DNA from: Heterostelium album PN500
Taxonomy: Eukaryota > Evosea > Eumycetozoa > Acytosteliales > Acytosteliaceae
Direction: 5' to 3'
DNA: 64,000 bases
Assembly (NCBI RefSeq): GCF_000004825.1
Contig: NW_008805072.1
Coordinates: 62,001 to 126,000 of the forward strand
The notes under the pieces are model-generated. The model did not search any database. It was given only the letters and a program-made list of their open reading frames with translations, and was not told where the DNA came from. The number at the start of each line of letters is the position of its first letter. Position 1 is the stretch's first letter. Position numbers and translations under genes: made by a program. This document shows positions 31,653-42,739 of the stretch, piece by piece.

Positions 31653-31842
31653 TTACACAAATTGAATCAATTGAAAATTTAAAATAATAAATAAAGTAAT
31701 ATCCAAAATCAATAACTGTAAATTGAAGATATGAAGAAATCATTGGTAAGACTCAATTTTAATTTTACAAAACATTTATTGAGCTCTTTTTAAAATTTTT
31801 TTTGAAAATCTATTTTATTTAATATATTTTCTTAGAATTAAA

Positions 31843-33860
31843 ATGGAAAAGAGTATTTATATATTGGTATTTAATAATAGTGTATTATCAAAGATAATAT
31901 TCAAATATGTTAATAATATTTCAAGTTTAAACGGAAGAAAGCATTTCAGTTGGAATGAAGTTGTTAGAATTCCACATGTTCTTGTAGCTCATAACTACTC
32001 TGAACAGCTTAAGCAATGTATGTCTAGTAATACGAAAATAGATAGAGCACCTACACTTAAGCTTGCAATCAGGTTTGGTAGTACCGAAATGCTTTCTTAT
32101 CTTATCAATCGATTAAAACTCGATCTAAATTCCTATCAGTCATGGAGTACCTCGCAATCTTATTTCGGTTTTGGTGATATGTCCGACCACTTCCCAGAGC
32201 ATTGCGATACGATCAATAGTATATTGTGTTACGCTTCACAACATGGAAGAATGGATATTGTTCAGTATCTCGTTGCAAAATACACTCGATACCAGTGGAA
32301 TTACTATCGTGCAATGGTGATGGCACCGCTCTCTGACAGCCTAGAGATGTTGAAATACTTTACCGAGAAACATAACAATACACCGAATGAGCGGTTCGAT
32401 AACTATGAGTTTATCAGTACGGTGTTTGAGACTGCTGCATTCATGGGTAGAATAGATATGTTTGAATATCTACTGACCGAGCGAGAAAAGGATTTGAAAA
32501 AAAGTAAAGTTGTTTGTAGAGTTGCAGTCAATGGTGGACATCTACAGTTGGTCGAATATCTATTGAAGAATCACAGAGATTTGGTGGAGAAAGAATCGAG
32601 TGAACTTTCTAATATATTGCAAGCAAAAAGAATTGCTCTGATATCTTTCGCCTCTTGTTTAGCAATGGTATTCAAACGTTTACAGTTGGTGTAATGGATT
32701 GTTTTTTAGATCACGGCAATATGTCGATATTGCAGTGGTTACACGAGAATACGACTGCTACATGCACTGCCTTGGCAATGACATTTGCTGCTTCGCAAGG
32801 CAATATCGAGTGTCTACAATGGTTGCATGCTAATCGCACCGAGGAGTTTGCAGAGGAAACCATTGCTTACGCGGCAAAGAACGGTCATTTCGAATGTGTA
32901 AAGTGGCTACATGAGAATCGATCAGAAGCAGTTTCACAACAGGAAATGGAGTACGCAGCAGAAAGCGGTCACTTTGCGATCATGAAGTGGTTGCACGAGA
33001 ATAGAAATTCAGGATTCTCAGTGAATATGTTATACGGTGCAGTAGAGGGCAGCTATGAGATCTTCAAGTGGTTATACGAGCATACTATCAAAGAAACCGA
33101 TGTCGACACTGTTTATTTGGTAGACATGGCAGCCGAGTATCAAAAGTTGGATATTCTCAAGTTTCTATTGCATCAAAACAATGGTGTTTACGGTGGTGAT
33201 GGATACGATCTACTGTTGAAAGCCATACAGAAGGGTGACTTAAAGATGCTGGAATACTTGAATGAATGTATACTCTTCTTACAGTTTGATGAAGATTTAC
33301 TCGCGACTGCAGCATCAAAAGGTTATACCGACATAGTTGAATATATACTTAGGAACTCAACTGGTCTGGAGATTAACGATGCTATTGCTAGCACCATTAT
33401 CAATAATCATTTAGATACTTTAAAATATCTATTTAAACAAATCACATCGAATAACAGCGAGGCAGATCGAAATTATATGGAACTGGCGGTGCAACATGAT
33501 AATATGGATGTTTTACTCTGGTTGTATGACAATGCCTCTTCCGAATATGGAGAGATTTCATCTTCATTTTTGAATATAGCAATAAACAACGGGAATGTTT
33601 CATTGGTTAAATGGATCATTGATCATATCGATGACAAGCAAATGAAATCTTTAAAAGAGAGCAATGAATTCAACAATATGATTTCAAATACACTGTTTCA
33701 GTATAATGAATTCGAAATCATTCAATTTATTCTCGAAACATTTAAAGAAACTGTAACAAAAAGTAAACTTGAATCATACAAACAATTACTGGAATCAAAA
33801 TACCCAAATTCAATAGAATCTATTGAAGTTATTAATGGTTTTTTAATAAAATTCAAATAA
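31843..33860 (+). pseudogene. Ankyrin-type repeat protein, copy B, single frameshift
   Basis: The start at ATG 31843 and sequence match copy A (2005). The first frame holds to about 32620, where small insertions (ctttctaatatattgc against cttctaaatattgc in copy A) shift it; the second frame (to 33860) carries the rest. Without that change the protein would be about 672 residues, like ankyrin gene 2 (676). Repeats of about 30 residues (AKNGHFECVKWLHENR) form the C-terminal half. Ankyrin-type arrays mediate protein binding; the partner is unknown. A sequencing or assembly error could mimic this one frameshift. The 190 bp before the start are shared with 1815-2004 and hold an A/T-rich promoter. 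Confidence 0.8.
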
Positions 33861-34189
33861 AGATATAAAATATAATTGTTATCGATACGTTTTGGGTATA
33901 TAGTTTTTTTATATCATTAAAAAAAAAGAATAAAGTTAATTGTTAAAACCTGATATATATACATATAAGTTTAAGTATAGTTACGGGTGAATAAGTATTA
34001 CAACTCTAATTTGAACAAAAATCACATTAAAACTATTTTATGGGTGTCTATTGATTTGATGGGTACCTTAAAATTATTATTTAGAAAAAGTATTTAATGA
34101 TATGATAGAGTAGTTTATTCTATTATAATCAGAACTAAGTTTTTTGTTTTATATTAACAAATCTATTTTTCTTAAAGATAAAATTAAAA
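33861..34189. promoter_or_regulatory. Intergenic region before the small secreted-peptide gene
   Basis: About 330 bp, AT-rich, between the ankyrin gene and the 44-residue gene. It contains tttatgggtgtct at about 34037, which on the minus strand resembles the dictyostelid DUSE box, but no RNA gene could be placed beside it. Confidence 0.3.
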
Positions 34190-34383
34190 ATGTCTAAATC
34201 AATATTTGTTTTTGATATTTTATTGGCAATTATTGGAAATTCTATCTGCTTAGCAGAAGGTAAGTTAAAAAAAGAAACAGAAATTTATTTAAATCTAACT
34301 AAACATTTGATATATTAGAATATTACCGCCAGAAAAAATCAAGTGACTATGCAGATTCGATTACTTTTGAAGTTCCATCATAA
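34190..34383 (+). CDS. Small secreted peptide precursor, 44 aa, one intron
   Basis: Exons 34190-34259 and 34319-34383, with a 59-bp intron that starts gtaagt and ends ttag. The spliced product begins MSKSIFVFDILLAIIGNSIC and continues LAEEYYRQKKSSDYADS to a natural stop. Residues 4-22 are hydrophobic and end in a good signal-peptidase-like site (ICLA-EE), leaving a mature peptide of about 22 charged residues. An A-rich leader precedes the ATG as in other genes here. The canonical splice sites and clear signal peptide support a real gene. The family is not recognised. The other copy of the segment has lost this gene. Confidence 0.6.
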
Positions 34384-34463
34384 ACCCAATGAAAAGCAAA
34401 CCAATTTCATTTATAATTCTATTTTATACATATAGTCCAATAAAGATTTTAAAAATGTTTAAA

Positions 34464-36100
34464 TTACACCCATTTAGGAATATAATCTACTTGATAGGTC
34501 ATATAATATTCTAATAAATTGTGAATCTGTGATTTATGGACCATTGAGGATATAAATTTTGGTTCTTCACTAAAAAATAGATAATAGTTTAGGTCAATCC
34601 TTCTAAGCCAGATTCTTTCGCCTTGTAAATAGAAAATTAGATTGTTTGGTGTTCTTGTATGTGAAATAAAATTGAGAAAAGATTTATGATCTATATCATT
34701 GATTATTAATTCTTGTAAAGTACAAGGTAGAGATTGTTCTTCCTCAATTATTAAACTATTTAGTGATTGAATTTCTAAACATCGAACTGAGGATGGAATG
34801 TTCTTAATTGATAATGATATACCATGTCTAATTACAAGTTTTTCTACTCCTTTAGGAACTTTTTTAATTTCATTAATTACATTAGTTTCATTTGATCCAA
34901 AGTCAATTGCAAAATCTAATTCTTTAATCTTCAAATTATCTAAAGATTCATATTGGTTTGCATTCACCATTAAATATTCTAATTTGTATTCAGATCTATC
35001 TTTAAATATTTCTTCTATGTCATATCTTTCAGCAAATAAATTTAGTTGTTTGATTGAAGTAGGCATCTTTGATATCAAATGTCCGGTATGAACATTTAAA
35101 GTTGTAAGTGAAGAAGGGAGTAAGGTTAAATCAATTTTAGCTTCACTGTTACCATAATAAAGAAGAGTTAGTGATTTAAGATTTGAAAGTGATTTGATAG
35201 CCGGTAGCCATAAAATATTTGCTATCAATGATTCAAGTGTCATTGGTAATATTCCCTTTTCATTTTCTATTATGAAATTATCTCCATAATATTCAAAAAC
35301 CTTTAGATTAGGAGGTAGTGATCCTACTTTCAGATTATGATTTCCATAGTAAAATAAATGTTTCAAAGACGATGGTAATACTCCCGGCTCAAGAGGTTGA
35401 TCGTATGAACTATCTAGATATAATTTTTCAAGGGTATTTGGAATCATCCCATATCTGATGGGATGATTGAAATTTGAACGTTTTAAGTTTAGAATTTTCA
35501 ATTGTTTTGGAAGCGTAGAAGGCAGCAATGATTGATTAAATGTGGATGAAAAAGATAATGATGTAATATTTTCTGGTAATTTATACATCAGTGTATGACA
35601 ATTGTTTAACTCTGTGACGTTTGATCTAGATATCTTTTTGTATATTTGTTCATAATCGGAATCATCACTATCTATTGTAATTATTCCAACATTTGGTGGG
35701 ATATCTTTGAGTTGTTCTTTTACAGCAATATTAAGTTAGAATATTCTAGAATACAAATAAATTTGATACATAGTATACCTGAAGACATTTGATAACAATA
35801 AAGGTCATATTTTTTATTAGGATTGTTATGAACTATCAAATGGCAATTACTCTTTTGTTTGATTGAAGAAATGTATATTAATTTATAACTATTCAAAAAC
35901 ATATTAATATGTTCTCCTTTCACTACGACAATTTCATTATTAAACTGTAAGTATCTATTTCTTTCACTAAACCATCTTTTACATGTTAAAGAAAAACAAA
36001 TTCTATCGATATTGTTATCTAAAAAATATATTATTTTTTTTAATAATACATGTGATAAACGAACTGTTTTATTTAATTGATTATTATTTATATAGTTCAT
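34464..36100 (-). CDS. F-box and FNIP-repeat protein (2 exons, 524 aa)
   Basis: Minus-strand exons 36100-35779 and 35716-34464, joined over a 62-bp intron (gtatac...aaaag with ctaac inside). Without splicing the frame breaks, whereas the spliced model is open for 524 codons. Residues about 18-45 form an F-box (LLKKIIYFLDNNIDRICFSL then CKRWF). The rest is FNIP/LRR-like repeats such as LPSSLKHLFYY, LPPNLKVFEYY and LPSSLTTLNVH. F-box proteins recruit substrates to SCF ubiquitin ligases through Skp1, and the FNIP solenoid is the likely substrate receptor. Such genes are very numerous in dictyostelids. It shares a 460-bp divergent upstream region with ankyrin gene 2. Confidence 0.85.
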
Positions 36101-36562
36101 AGTTATATAATGAGAAAGTGATTTTAAAAAATGACTTAATATAGTTTAATTTTTCATTTTAGTTGCTTTTTATTCAACATTAATGACAATTAATAAAACG
36201 AGTAAAAATGTATATATTAATCAAATAAAAATATTTTAATATTATATATAATAAAAACAATAAACAATAACTAATGACTAATTATATGATAATTCAAAAT
36301 ACAAATGGTATGAAAGTTAGAGTGTTTTAAAATGTTAGTGGTCTTTAAAAAAACAATAACCACCACTTTTTTTTTTGTAGCAAAAAACATAGATATTTTA
36401 TTTAAATACATTAGAATAAATACAAGAATTAATTAATATTTTTTTTTAAATAAAAAAGATTGAGGAATAAATATAAAAACATTAATTTTTCTTAAAAATT
36501 TCCATCAAACAACCTCGTTGTGGGAGATTTAAACTTAATAATCTTTAAAAAAAAAGATAGAA
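36101..36562. promoter_or_regulatory. Divergent intergenic region between F-box/FNIP gene and ankyrin gene 2
   Basis: About 460 bp, extremely AT-rich, with A and T runs that are typical of dictyostelid promoters. It must hold both promoters. No specific factor site is claimed. Confidence 0.5.
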
Positions 36563-38593
36563 ATGGATAAAAGATTATATTTATTAGTGTTTAATAACAC
36601 AATATTGAATAAAATAATATTTAATCAAGTTAAAAATTTATGTAGTTTGAAAAATGTAATGAGTTACAAATGGAGTGAAGTCTGTCAGACACCTTTGGTA
36701 TTGGCAGCACACAACTACTTTGACCAACTTAAAATGTGTTTGTCTAATAGAAGATTCATCAGTGATCTATTAACTATTGGAATGGCAATCAGATTTGGTG
36801 AACTTGATATGCTCATATATCTGATCGATCAATTCAAAGTTGATATAAACTCTTTTAATGACAACTGGTCTAGAGATATTGACACTTTACAAGTTGGTAA
36901 GGATATCAACGATTTGCATCCAGAACCTTTAGATACAATCAATAGTATATTATGTTATGCATCGCAATATGGACGAATGGATATTGTTGAATATCTCACA
37001 TCAAGATACACTCGATACCAGTGGAATTACTACCGTGCAATGGTGAAATCACCACTCTCTGGCAGTATGGAGATGTTGAAATACTTTACCGAGAAACAAA
37101 ACAAAGTCGACGATAATAAGTTCAATGATATCAAAGTAACAGTATTTGACAGTGCTGCATACATTGGTAGAATAGATATGGTTGAATATCTTTTACAAGA
37201 AAGACAACAAGATTTAGGTGCCAGTAAGATGATAGAGTTTGCAATCAAAGGTAAACAAACAACAATGGTCGAATATCTATTAAGAGAACATAGAAGCTTG
37301 TCAAACAACATTGAACATATATTGTTAAACATTGCTGCAGATTTCCATTGTGGAGAAATCGTTAAAATTCTTTTTAGTTTCAATATTAGCCAGAGTGAAA
37401 CACCACTTATGAATAGGTTCGCCATTCACGGAAACTTGGAGATGTTAAAATGGCTTAATGAGAATAGCACGAATAAAGGTTCAAACTGGTCAATGAATAA
37501 TGCAGCATATTACGGTCATTTCAATTGTATAAAGTGGTTGCATGAAAACACCTATGGGTGTACCTTTCATGCAATGAACTATGCAGCTGGTTCCGGTGAT
37601 TTAGAATGTGTTAAGTTCCTGCATTTCAATAGAACTGAAGGATGTAATAGAGAAGCAATGGATCAAGCAGCTAGAGGTGGTCATTTTTCAATTTTGAAAT
37701 GGCTGCATGAGAATCGTACTGAAGGATTCTCTTTTGACGCATTCTATAACATCATTGAATATGGTGACCAACTTGAAATATTCGAATGGTTATACGATCA
37801 TCGAGAAATTAACTCTGATGATTTCCAATTCTTTATAGAGAGAGTTGTGGAATATGGAAGAATTGAAATCTTCAAATTTCTTCTTTCTAAAAATAGAGAG
37901 TATAATGCAACTCATTTCATTTATAATGCTATTGCCAATAGTAATCTGGAGATGGTGAAATACATCTATGAAAATGGAATCGATGATAATCTTGATAAAG
38001 ATTTATTTGGATTGGCAGTCGATAATAATGATGATGACATTCTCAAATACATACTCGAGAAAATCGATGGGACCATTAGTTTGGACATTGACCAAGCAAT
38101 CATCTCTTCTATTTCACGACATCAATTGGGTAGAGTAAAGTTTTTATTTGGATATATATATAATTGTTTGGAATTGATGAACACTACAAATACAAATATC
38201 AATTTAAACTTTATTGAAATAGCAGCACAACACGATAATATGGTTGCATTACTTTGGTTGTATGACAATGCTTCAGATTATGGATCGATTACTTTAGATT
38301 CGCTAAAATCATCGATAACGAACGCCAACATTTCAATGGTGAAATGGATGATCGATCATATCGATTCAGATCTTTTAAAATCTATCGACAACCAATTCGA
38401 TTTCAATGAATATTCAGATGAACTTTTCAAACGTAATCATTTCGAAATCGTTGAACTGGTTCTTCAAACATTCAAAGAAGAATCAACCAAAAGTAAACTT
38501 CAATCATATAAACAACAATTAGAATCAACATATTCAAATTCTATCGAAACAATCGAAATTATTAATAAATTATTATCACAATATACTTTATAA
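36563..38593 (+). CDS. Ankyrin-type repeat protein, intact (676 aa)
   Basis: Uninterrupted frame from ATG 36563, with an aaaaaaaaagatagaa leader, to TAA. The N-terminal segment LYLLVFNNTILNKIIFNQVK matches ankyrin gene 1 and looks like a short F-box-like helical domain. About 15 ankyrin-like units follow, best seen as AAYYGHFNCIKWLHEN, AAGSGDLECVKFLHFNRTEG and AARGGHFSILKWLHENRTEG. The two ankyrin genes are old paralogues (similar layout, diverged sequence) and lie in the same orientation on both sides of the F-box/FNIP gene. A binding-scaffold role is likely; the partner is unknown. The last third is duplicated at 7783-8475. Confidence 0.9.
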   Translation: MDKRLYLLVFNNTILNKIIFNQVKNLCSLKNVMSYKWSEVCQTPLVLAAHNYFDQLKMCLSNRRFISDLLTIGMAIRFGELDMLIYLIDQFKVDINSFNDNWSRDIDTLQVGKDINDLHPEPLDTINSILCYASQYGRMDIVEYLTSRYTRYQWNYYRAMVKSPLSGSMEMLKYFTEKQNKVDDNKFNDIKVTVFDSAAYIGRIDMVEYLLQERQQDLGASKMIEFAIKGKQTTMVEYLLREHRSLSNNIEHILLNIAADFHCGEIVKILFSFNISQSETPLMNRFAIHGNLEMLKWLNENSTNKGSNWSMNNAAYYGHFNCIKWLHENTYGCTFHAMNYAAGSGDLECVKFLHFNRTEGCNREAMDQAARGGHFSILKWLHENRTEGFSFDAFYNIIEYGDQLEIFEWLYDHREINSDDFQFFIERVVEYGRIEIFKFLLSKNREYNATHFIYNAIANSNLEMVKYIYENGIDDNLDKDLFGLAVDNNDDDILKYILEKIDGTISLDIDQAIISSISRHQLGRVKFLFGYIYNCLELMNTTNTNINLNFIEIAAQHDNMVALLWLYDNASDYGSITLDSLKSSITNANISMVKWMIDHIDSDLLKSIDNQFDFNEYSDELFKRNHFEIVELVLQTFKEESTKSKLQSYKQQLESTYSNSIETIEIINKLLSQYTL

Positions 38594-38945
38594 TTAAATA
38601 AAAAAAAAATGTTCATTCCAATTCAACTAAAGCCAAATTTATTAATGTTATCTTTATTGTTTCTTTTGTTTTAAAGTGATGTGTTGCAGCTGAAAAAGCT
38701 TGTCTTCTGCTCTAACCTATTGATAATAGATCAAGAATGGTGATGAGGTAACAAACACTCGCGCTCTATTCATTTGAGTGCTCATTAACCACACTTGATT
38801 AAATTTGCAAAAATATTAGATGAAGTTCATTTTAAATTAAAAAAATTTTTAAAAAATTTTTTAAAAAAAGAAATTTTAATATTATTACTATTTTAATTGT
38901 TTAATTTTAAAAAAAAAAAAAAAAAGATTATTATTATACAATATT
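38594..38945. other. Intergenic; contains a less AT-rich island with possible hairpins
   Basis: Bases 38676-38800 stand out from the flanking poly(A/T) DNA by higher GC and by potential stems (gcgctc with gagtgc around 38760-38790, and ggtaa with ttaacc enclosing it). This could be a small noncoding RNA (see findings). The final 80 bp before 38946 are A/T runs typical of a promoter. Confidence 0.3.
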
Positions 38946-40431
38946 ATGAGTCTATTTCAATGTTACGGTTCAGATAGTGAAGATGAAGAAAATGAAAAAC
39001 ATATAGAAGAGAAAGATAAAGAAGATCTTGATAATCACAAAAATGGTGGTGGTGTAGGAACAGATTCAAGGTCATCTTCAAATCTTAAAGATATCAATGA
39101 TAAAGATTATTCTGGTAAGTTAGGTTAACAACAATTGTTATTAGTTAAAGTTTAATAATGTTACTTATTAGATTATTATAAATGTAGAGTATGATTCAGT
39201 TGCGAAACTATCGATTGAAAAAGTATTACAGAAACCTTATGGTATTAAAGTACAGAATAATGATGAAGAAGACGATGATGACGATTACAAACAGAATGGA
39301 AGTAACAACAACAACGATTTAGAGATGGAAGATTGTGAACCTGACAGAGATTTGATGGAACAAGAGACAGCTGACTATGAAACGAGGAGAAAGAAGAAAC
39401 CAAGATATCTAGAACCTCTCTATTCGATGAGAAACGACTTGATTCATACAACTCTAGAGAATAGTACACCACCAATCTCATCGGATAACAGAACACCACC
39501 TACACCGACACTCTACTCTCCACCGTACATCAGTAACCCACCGACTTCTACCAATCCTAATTTCACTGGACTATATCCAAATATATCGTCACCTACAATA
39601 ACAACATCATCATCTTCATCAACAACAACAACAACAACTAATAATCATAACAATTCACATTCATCATCATCAAAAAATAACAATAATGATCAAGAGGAAG
39701 AAGAAGATGGAAAAGGAGAAAACAATGATATAGATGAACATCTAAGAGTATGTAAATGATTATTATTATGTAGATGAATGGATAAACTAACAATTAATTT
39801 TTATTATAGGAAAAGATTATTAAATTACATAAAATGAAACAGGAAGGATTAAACTTTAATGATTCTTTAAGAAATTCAATTGCGTTTAACAATCCATTAA
39901 TTCTGGAAAAGTTGATAAGTTTCTGTGAGATCAAAGAGAATGGATCGAATCTACCGATGTTTTATTTTAATCCCGATGCAACTAAACCAGATGAATACTA
40001 CGATAAAATCGAAGCAAAGCAGAGAGAAATGGAAGAGAAGAAAGAAAAAGAGAGACTGCGGATTGATTCACAAACACCACCTAAACCAACTGCACCACAA
40101 ACAAAGAGTAACTATCAATTTTATATATTTGATCTATCAATTTATTATATTTATTAAACTTCTATATTAAATATTTAAAGAAAAATCAAATTGGAATAAA
40201 TATAGTCAAGCTGCTACTACCAATGTAAAGCCTACTGTAGTTACGAAATCAGTTAAAGTTGGTGCTGTTATAACATCTGCGCCGACCATTGTGTAAGTAT
40301 AATAAATACAATTTAATTGTAACAATTTAATTCTAACAAAATTTACATTATTTTTTCAATAATAATTTAGAAAAAAGAAAGAAGAAGAGAAACCAGTACA
40401 AATAAATTCAATATTTAAAAGAAGAAAATAA
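38946..40431 (+). CDS. SAP30BP/HCNGP-family nuclear protein (5 exons, 399 aa)
   Basis: Exons 38946-39114, 39188-39747, 39810-40107, 40181-40292 and 40371-40431. All introns are GT..AG and phases are consistent. The N-terminal start MSLFQCYGSDSEDEEN is the usual acidic opening (LxxYGSDSE) of HCNGP proteins. The conserved domain is in exon 3: HLREKIIKLHKMKQEGLNFN, SIAFNNPLILEKLISFCEI, then NPDATKPDEYYDKIEAKQ. Between them is a Ser/Thr/Asn low-complexity stretch, so it is longer than the human protein (about 308). The basic C terminus ends SIFKRRK. Human SAP30BP takes part in transcriptional repression and splicing of short introns; a nuclear role is inferred here. Confidence 0.88.
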
Positions 40432-40509
40432 ATATATAAGTATTAAATATTTTCAAAATATTAATGTTGGTTTTTTAAAAAAATAATGATGTTTTTAATT
40501 AAATTTAAT

Positions 40510-40932
40510 TTATCTGTTGAGTGGCATGATGAAACCAGTGATACTTCCATTGTTGAGACCGGATTTGTTTTTACTGGAGAATTTAAATTCGATAACCATA
40601 CGTGAATCTTGGGAGACTTCGTTCAATTCCAAGGCGATTGGCAATAGCTCGTGACCGTTATGATTGCAAAGGGTCTCCAGAGAGTTGACATCGTCGACGT
40701 AGGATTTGACACTGGTCTGGGCGTTGGTGTTTCCTTGGAATCGGACACAGGCCAAGAACTTTGACTGAGTTGGATTCTTTATGATAATTTTGGTCTCTCC
40801 ATTTGGTGAGTGTTGCTCTGGGAGATCTAATTTCCATGCTTCATTTTTGAACTGTCTTCTGATGAACATAATGTTCTTACCATTGAAGTCATAATCACTG
40901 TCCAAAATGGAATCTTCACATAAAGTTGCCAT
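40510..40932 (-). CDS. Unknown 140-aa protein, paralogue 1 of 3
   Basis: Intact intronless frame. Signature segments are FIRRQFKNEAWKLD, SPNGETKIIIKNPTQS, VKSYVDDVNSLETLCNH, LNEVSQDSRMVIEFKF and NGSITGFIM. The alternating hydrophobic pattern suggests a beta-sandwich. No signal peptide or membrane segment is present, so it is probably cytosolic. Paralogues lie at 41635-42036 and 42740-43226. No known family is recognised; a lectin-like or lipid-binding fold is only a guess. It converges with the SAP30BP gene, with stops 78 bp apart. Confidence 0.75.
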   Translation of the reverse strand: MATLCEDSILDSDYDFNGKNIMFIRRQFKNEAWKLDLPEQHSPNGETKIIIKNPTQSKFLACVRFQGNTNAQTSVKSYVDDVNSLETLCNHNGHELLPIALELNEVSQDSRMVIEFKFSSKNKSGLNNGSITGFIMPLNR

Positions 40933-41034
40933 TATTAATAATTATTAAATATATAAACTAATAAAATAGTTATAAATAAAAGTAAAAGAAATAAAATAGA
41001 ATAGTTAATAAAAAATTGAAATTTATTAATCTTT

Positions 41035-41217
41035 CTATTTATACTTTATTTTTTTATTATTTTGGAATCCAATATCTATGTTCTTTATCCATGATCTCAA
41101 ACTTCTCTTATTACATGGTATGCACAAAGGAGGCGAATAGAATCTCGATGTTGTGATTTGAAACCAAGCCTCCAATTTCATGATTTCAACAAAATGATTG
41201 CATTCAAAGACATCAAT
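41035..41217 (-). pseudogene. C-terminal debris of a possible zinc-binding (RING-like) protein
   Basis: A minus-strand stretch of 60 codons without a start reads IDVFECNHFVEIMKLEAWF, then PPLCIPCNKRSLRSWIKN, and ends at TAG. The CxH...WF...CxxC spacing resembles the second half of a RING finger. No upstream exon could be joined. It may be a relic or chance. Confidence 0.25.
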
Positions 41218-41634
41218 TTAAACAATCACAAAAACAGCTATTGTTCGACCTTACAAAAACAGTCATGTCCAATTTACAATTATTTTTTATTTTTGCTTGT
41301 TTGTTTTTCTTGTCAAGATCACTTTTGGGCAACTAAACACAAAAAATTGGAAAAAACATTGACCAAAGAGTTTTTGCAAAATATCTTTTTTTTTTTTTTT
41401 TTTTGAATTTAAAATGAGATTTATCGTCATCAAATCAAAATCCATTGTGGGGTATATTTTTTTTGAGAAATGATTAATCATAAAATTTAATAAAGTGTCA
41501 AATTATTTAGACAAAAGAAATCAAATTTTCTGATAACTTGAAAAATCAACCTTCAAATGTTAAAAAAAAATGATATGAGAATTTATAATTATAATCAATT
41601 TAAAGATTTTATTAAAAAAAATAATTTAATTTAT
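41218..41634. other. AT-rich spacer, no gene seen
   Basis: About 420 bp with long T runs (about 41388-41404). Possible frames on both strands are low-complexity Lys/Phe stretches and are not supported. Confidence 0.5.
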
Positions 41635-42036
41635 TTAAAGTTCTCTAATAAAACCAGTGAGAATACCATTAGCAAACGATCCATTGTTCCATCCATTGGT
41701 TGCTTTGAAATCGATAACAATATTGGTCTCGTCAGTAACTTCGTTGAGTGTCAAGGAGAATGGAACAAATTCATGGTTATGGAATGAGGTATTGGTAAAG
41801 GATTGAACATCGTTGAAGTAGGATTTCATTACTACTTGGTTTTGGCAGTTTCCTTGGAGAGTGAGGTGAACCAATATCTTGTGAGCCTTTGGATTCTTAA
41901 TGACAACTCTTGTTTCTCCCTTTGGACTAAGACCTTCGAGGGTATTTATCTTCCAGATACTGTCGATTTGTCTCTTGATAAGTTGGATTTCACCATTGAA
42001 GGTAATTCTACCACCTGGAGTTTCGCATTCACACAT
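41635..42036 (-). CDS. Unknown 133-aa protein, paralogue 2 of 3
   Basis: Intact intronless frame. It shares with the other two paralogues LIKRQIDSIWKI, LSPKGETRVVIKNPKAHKIL, MKSYFNDVQSFTN, LNEVTDETNIVIDFKA and the C-terminal ILTGFIREL. It differs by a Cys-containing N terminus (MCECETPGG). No targeting signal is visible. Function unknown. Confidence 0.75.
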   Translation of the reverse strand: MCECETPGGRITFNGEIQLIKRQIDSIWKINTLEGLSPKGETRVVIKNPKAHKILVHLTLQGNCQNQVVMKSYFNDVQSFTNTSFHNHEFVPFSLTLNEVTDETNIVIDFKATNGWNNGSFANGILTGFIREL

Positions 42037-42739
42037 TGTTGGATTATATTTGTTTAAATAAAAATATATTTTTGATAAATTGAGAAGAGTTTGGTTAAAT
42101 GTATTAATTATTTATAGTTTCTGGTATTTTGTCTTTGACTCGTTTTCGATTCAATCAAAATTTAATTTAGCACAGCACGAAAACAATCAAAATATTTTCA
42201 AACTGTTGGTCTTCACAAAAAAAAACAAAAAAATCTAACTTTGGTGAAAAAACAAACATTTTGCAAAAATTGGTGTGGATTGACCAACAATTTTTGTTGT
42301 AAAACAGCCACCAGTCCTTGACCAAACTACAAATCAGATGAAAGGAATATGATCTGATTTCTTTTTTAATCTCATTTTGATTAGAGATAAACCTCAAATT
42401 ATATTTCTTGGGTAAACTTCGAAAGAATGACTTGTTTAGATTGAATCTCAATACACAAATACAAAGTTCGAACCTGATCCTTGCTGTTTAATCACCTAAA
42501 GAATCTTCATTGAAAGAGTGTTGGATTCCTTATCTAGATAAATGATTTTGTGTATTTCAAATTCACAATGAAATATTAACTTCGTTTTTTTACCCAAGAT
42601 TTTTTTTAATTTTAACAAGAGTTATTTTTAAGAAGTTAACTATAAATTAATCCTTTTCTGATTTTTATTTTATTTTACTTTAACTATACTTATATAAAAT
42701 TTTAATTATCTATATAAATAAATTATTTATTAAAAAAAA
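42037..42739. promoter_or_regulatory. Divergent intergenic region between paralogues 2 and 3
   Basis: About 700 bp, AT-rich, with promoters for the minus-strand gene at its left and the plus-strand gene at its right (A-run just before 42740). A 94-codon minus-strand frame (42167-42451) is Phe/Lys/Asn-rich, lacks similarity to anything here and is not called. Confidence 0.4.

Larger units (their letters stand above)
31653..38600. repeat. Complete copy of the 6.9-kb ankyrin/FNIP segment
   Basis: Holds ankyrin gene 1, the small secreted-peptide gene, the F-box/FNIP gene (opposite strand) and ankyrin gene 2. Three blocks of it reappear at 1815-8475. Its left limit is at LINE sequence. Its right limit cannot be fixed because the other copy stops short at about 8475. 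Confidence 0.85.

Noticed and set aside
34035-34048. DUSE-like box (minus strand of tttatgggtg)
   Set aside because: No RNA gene could be identified at the expected distance; one short motif in AT-rich DNA is not enough.
42167-42451. 94-codon minus-strand frame
   Set aside because: Phe/Lys/Asn-rich composition as expected from AT-rich DNA, no homologous copy in the window and it overlaps a divergent promoter region.
42462-42480. agttcgaacctg as a tRNA T-loop
   Set aside because: No cloverleaf could be built around it on either strand, and no other tRNA signature was found in the window.
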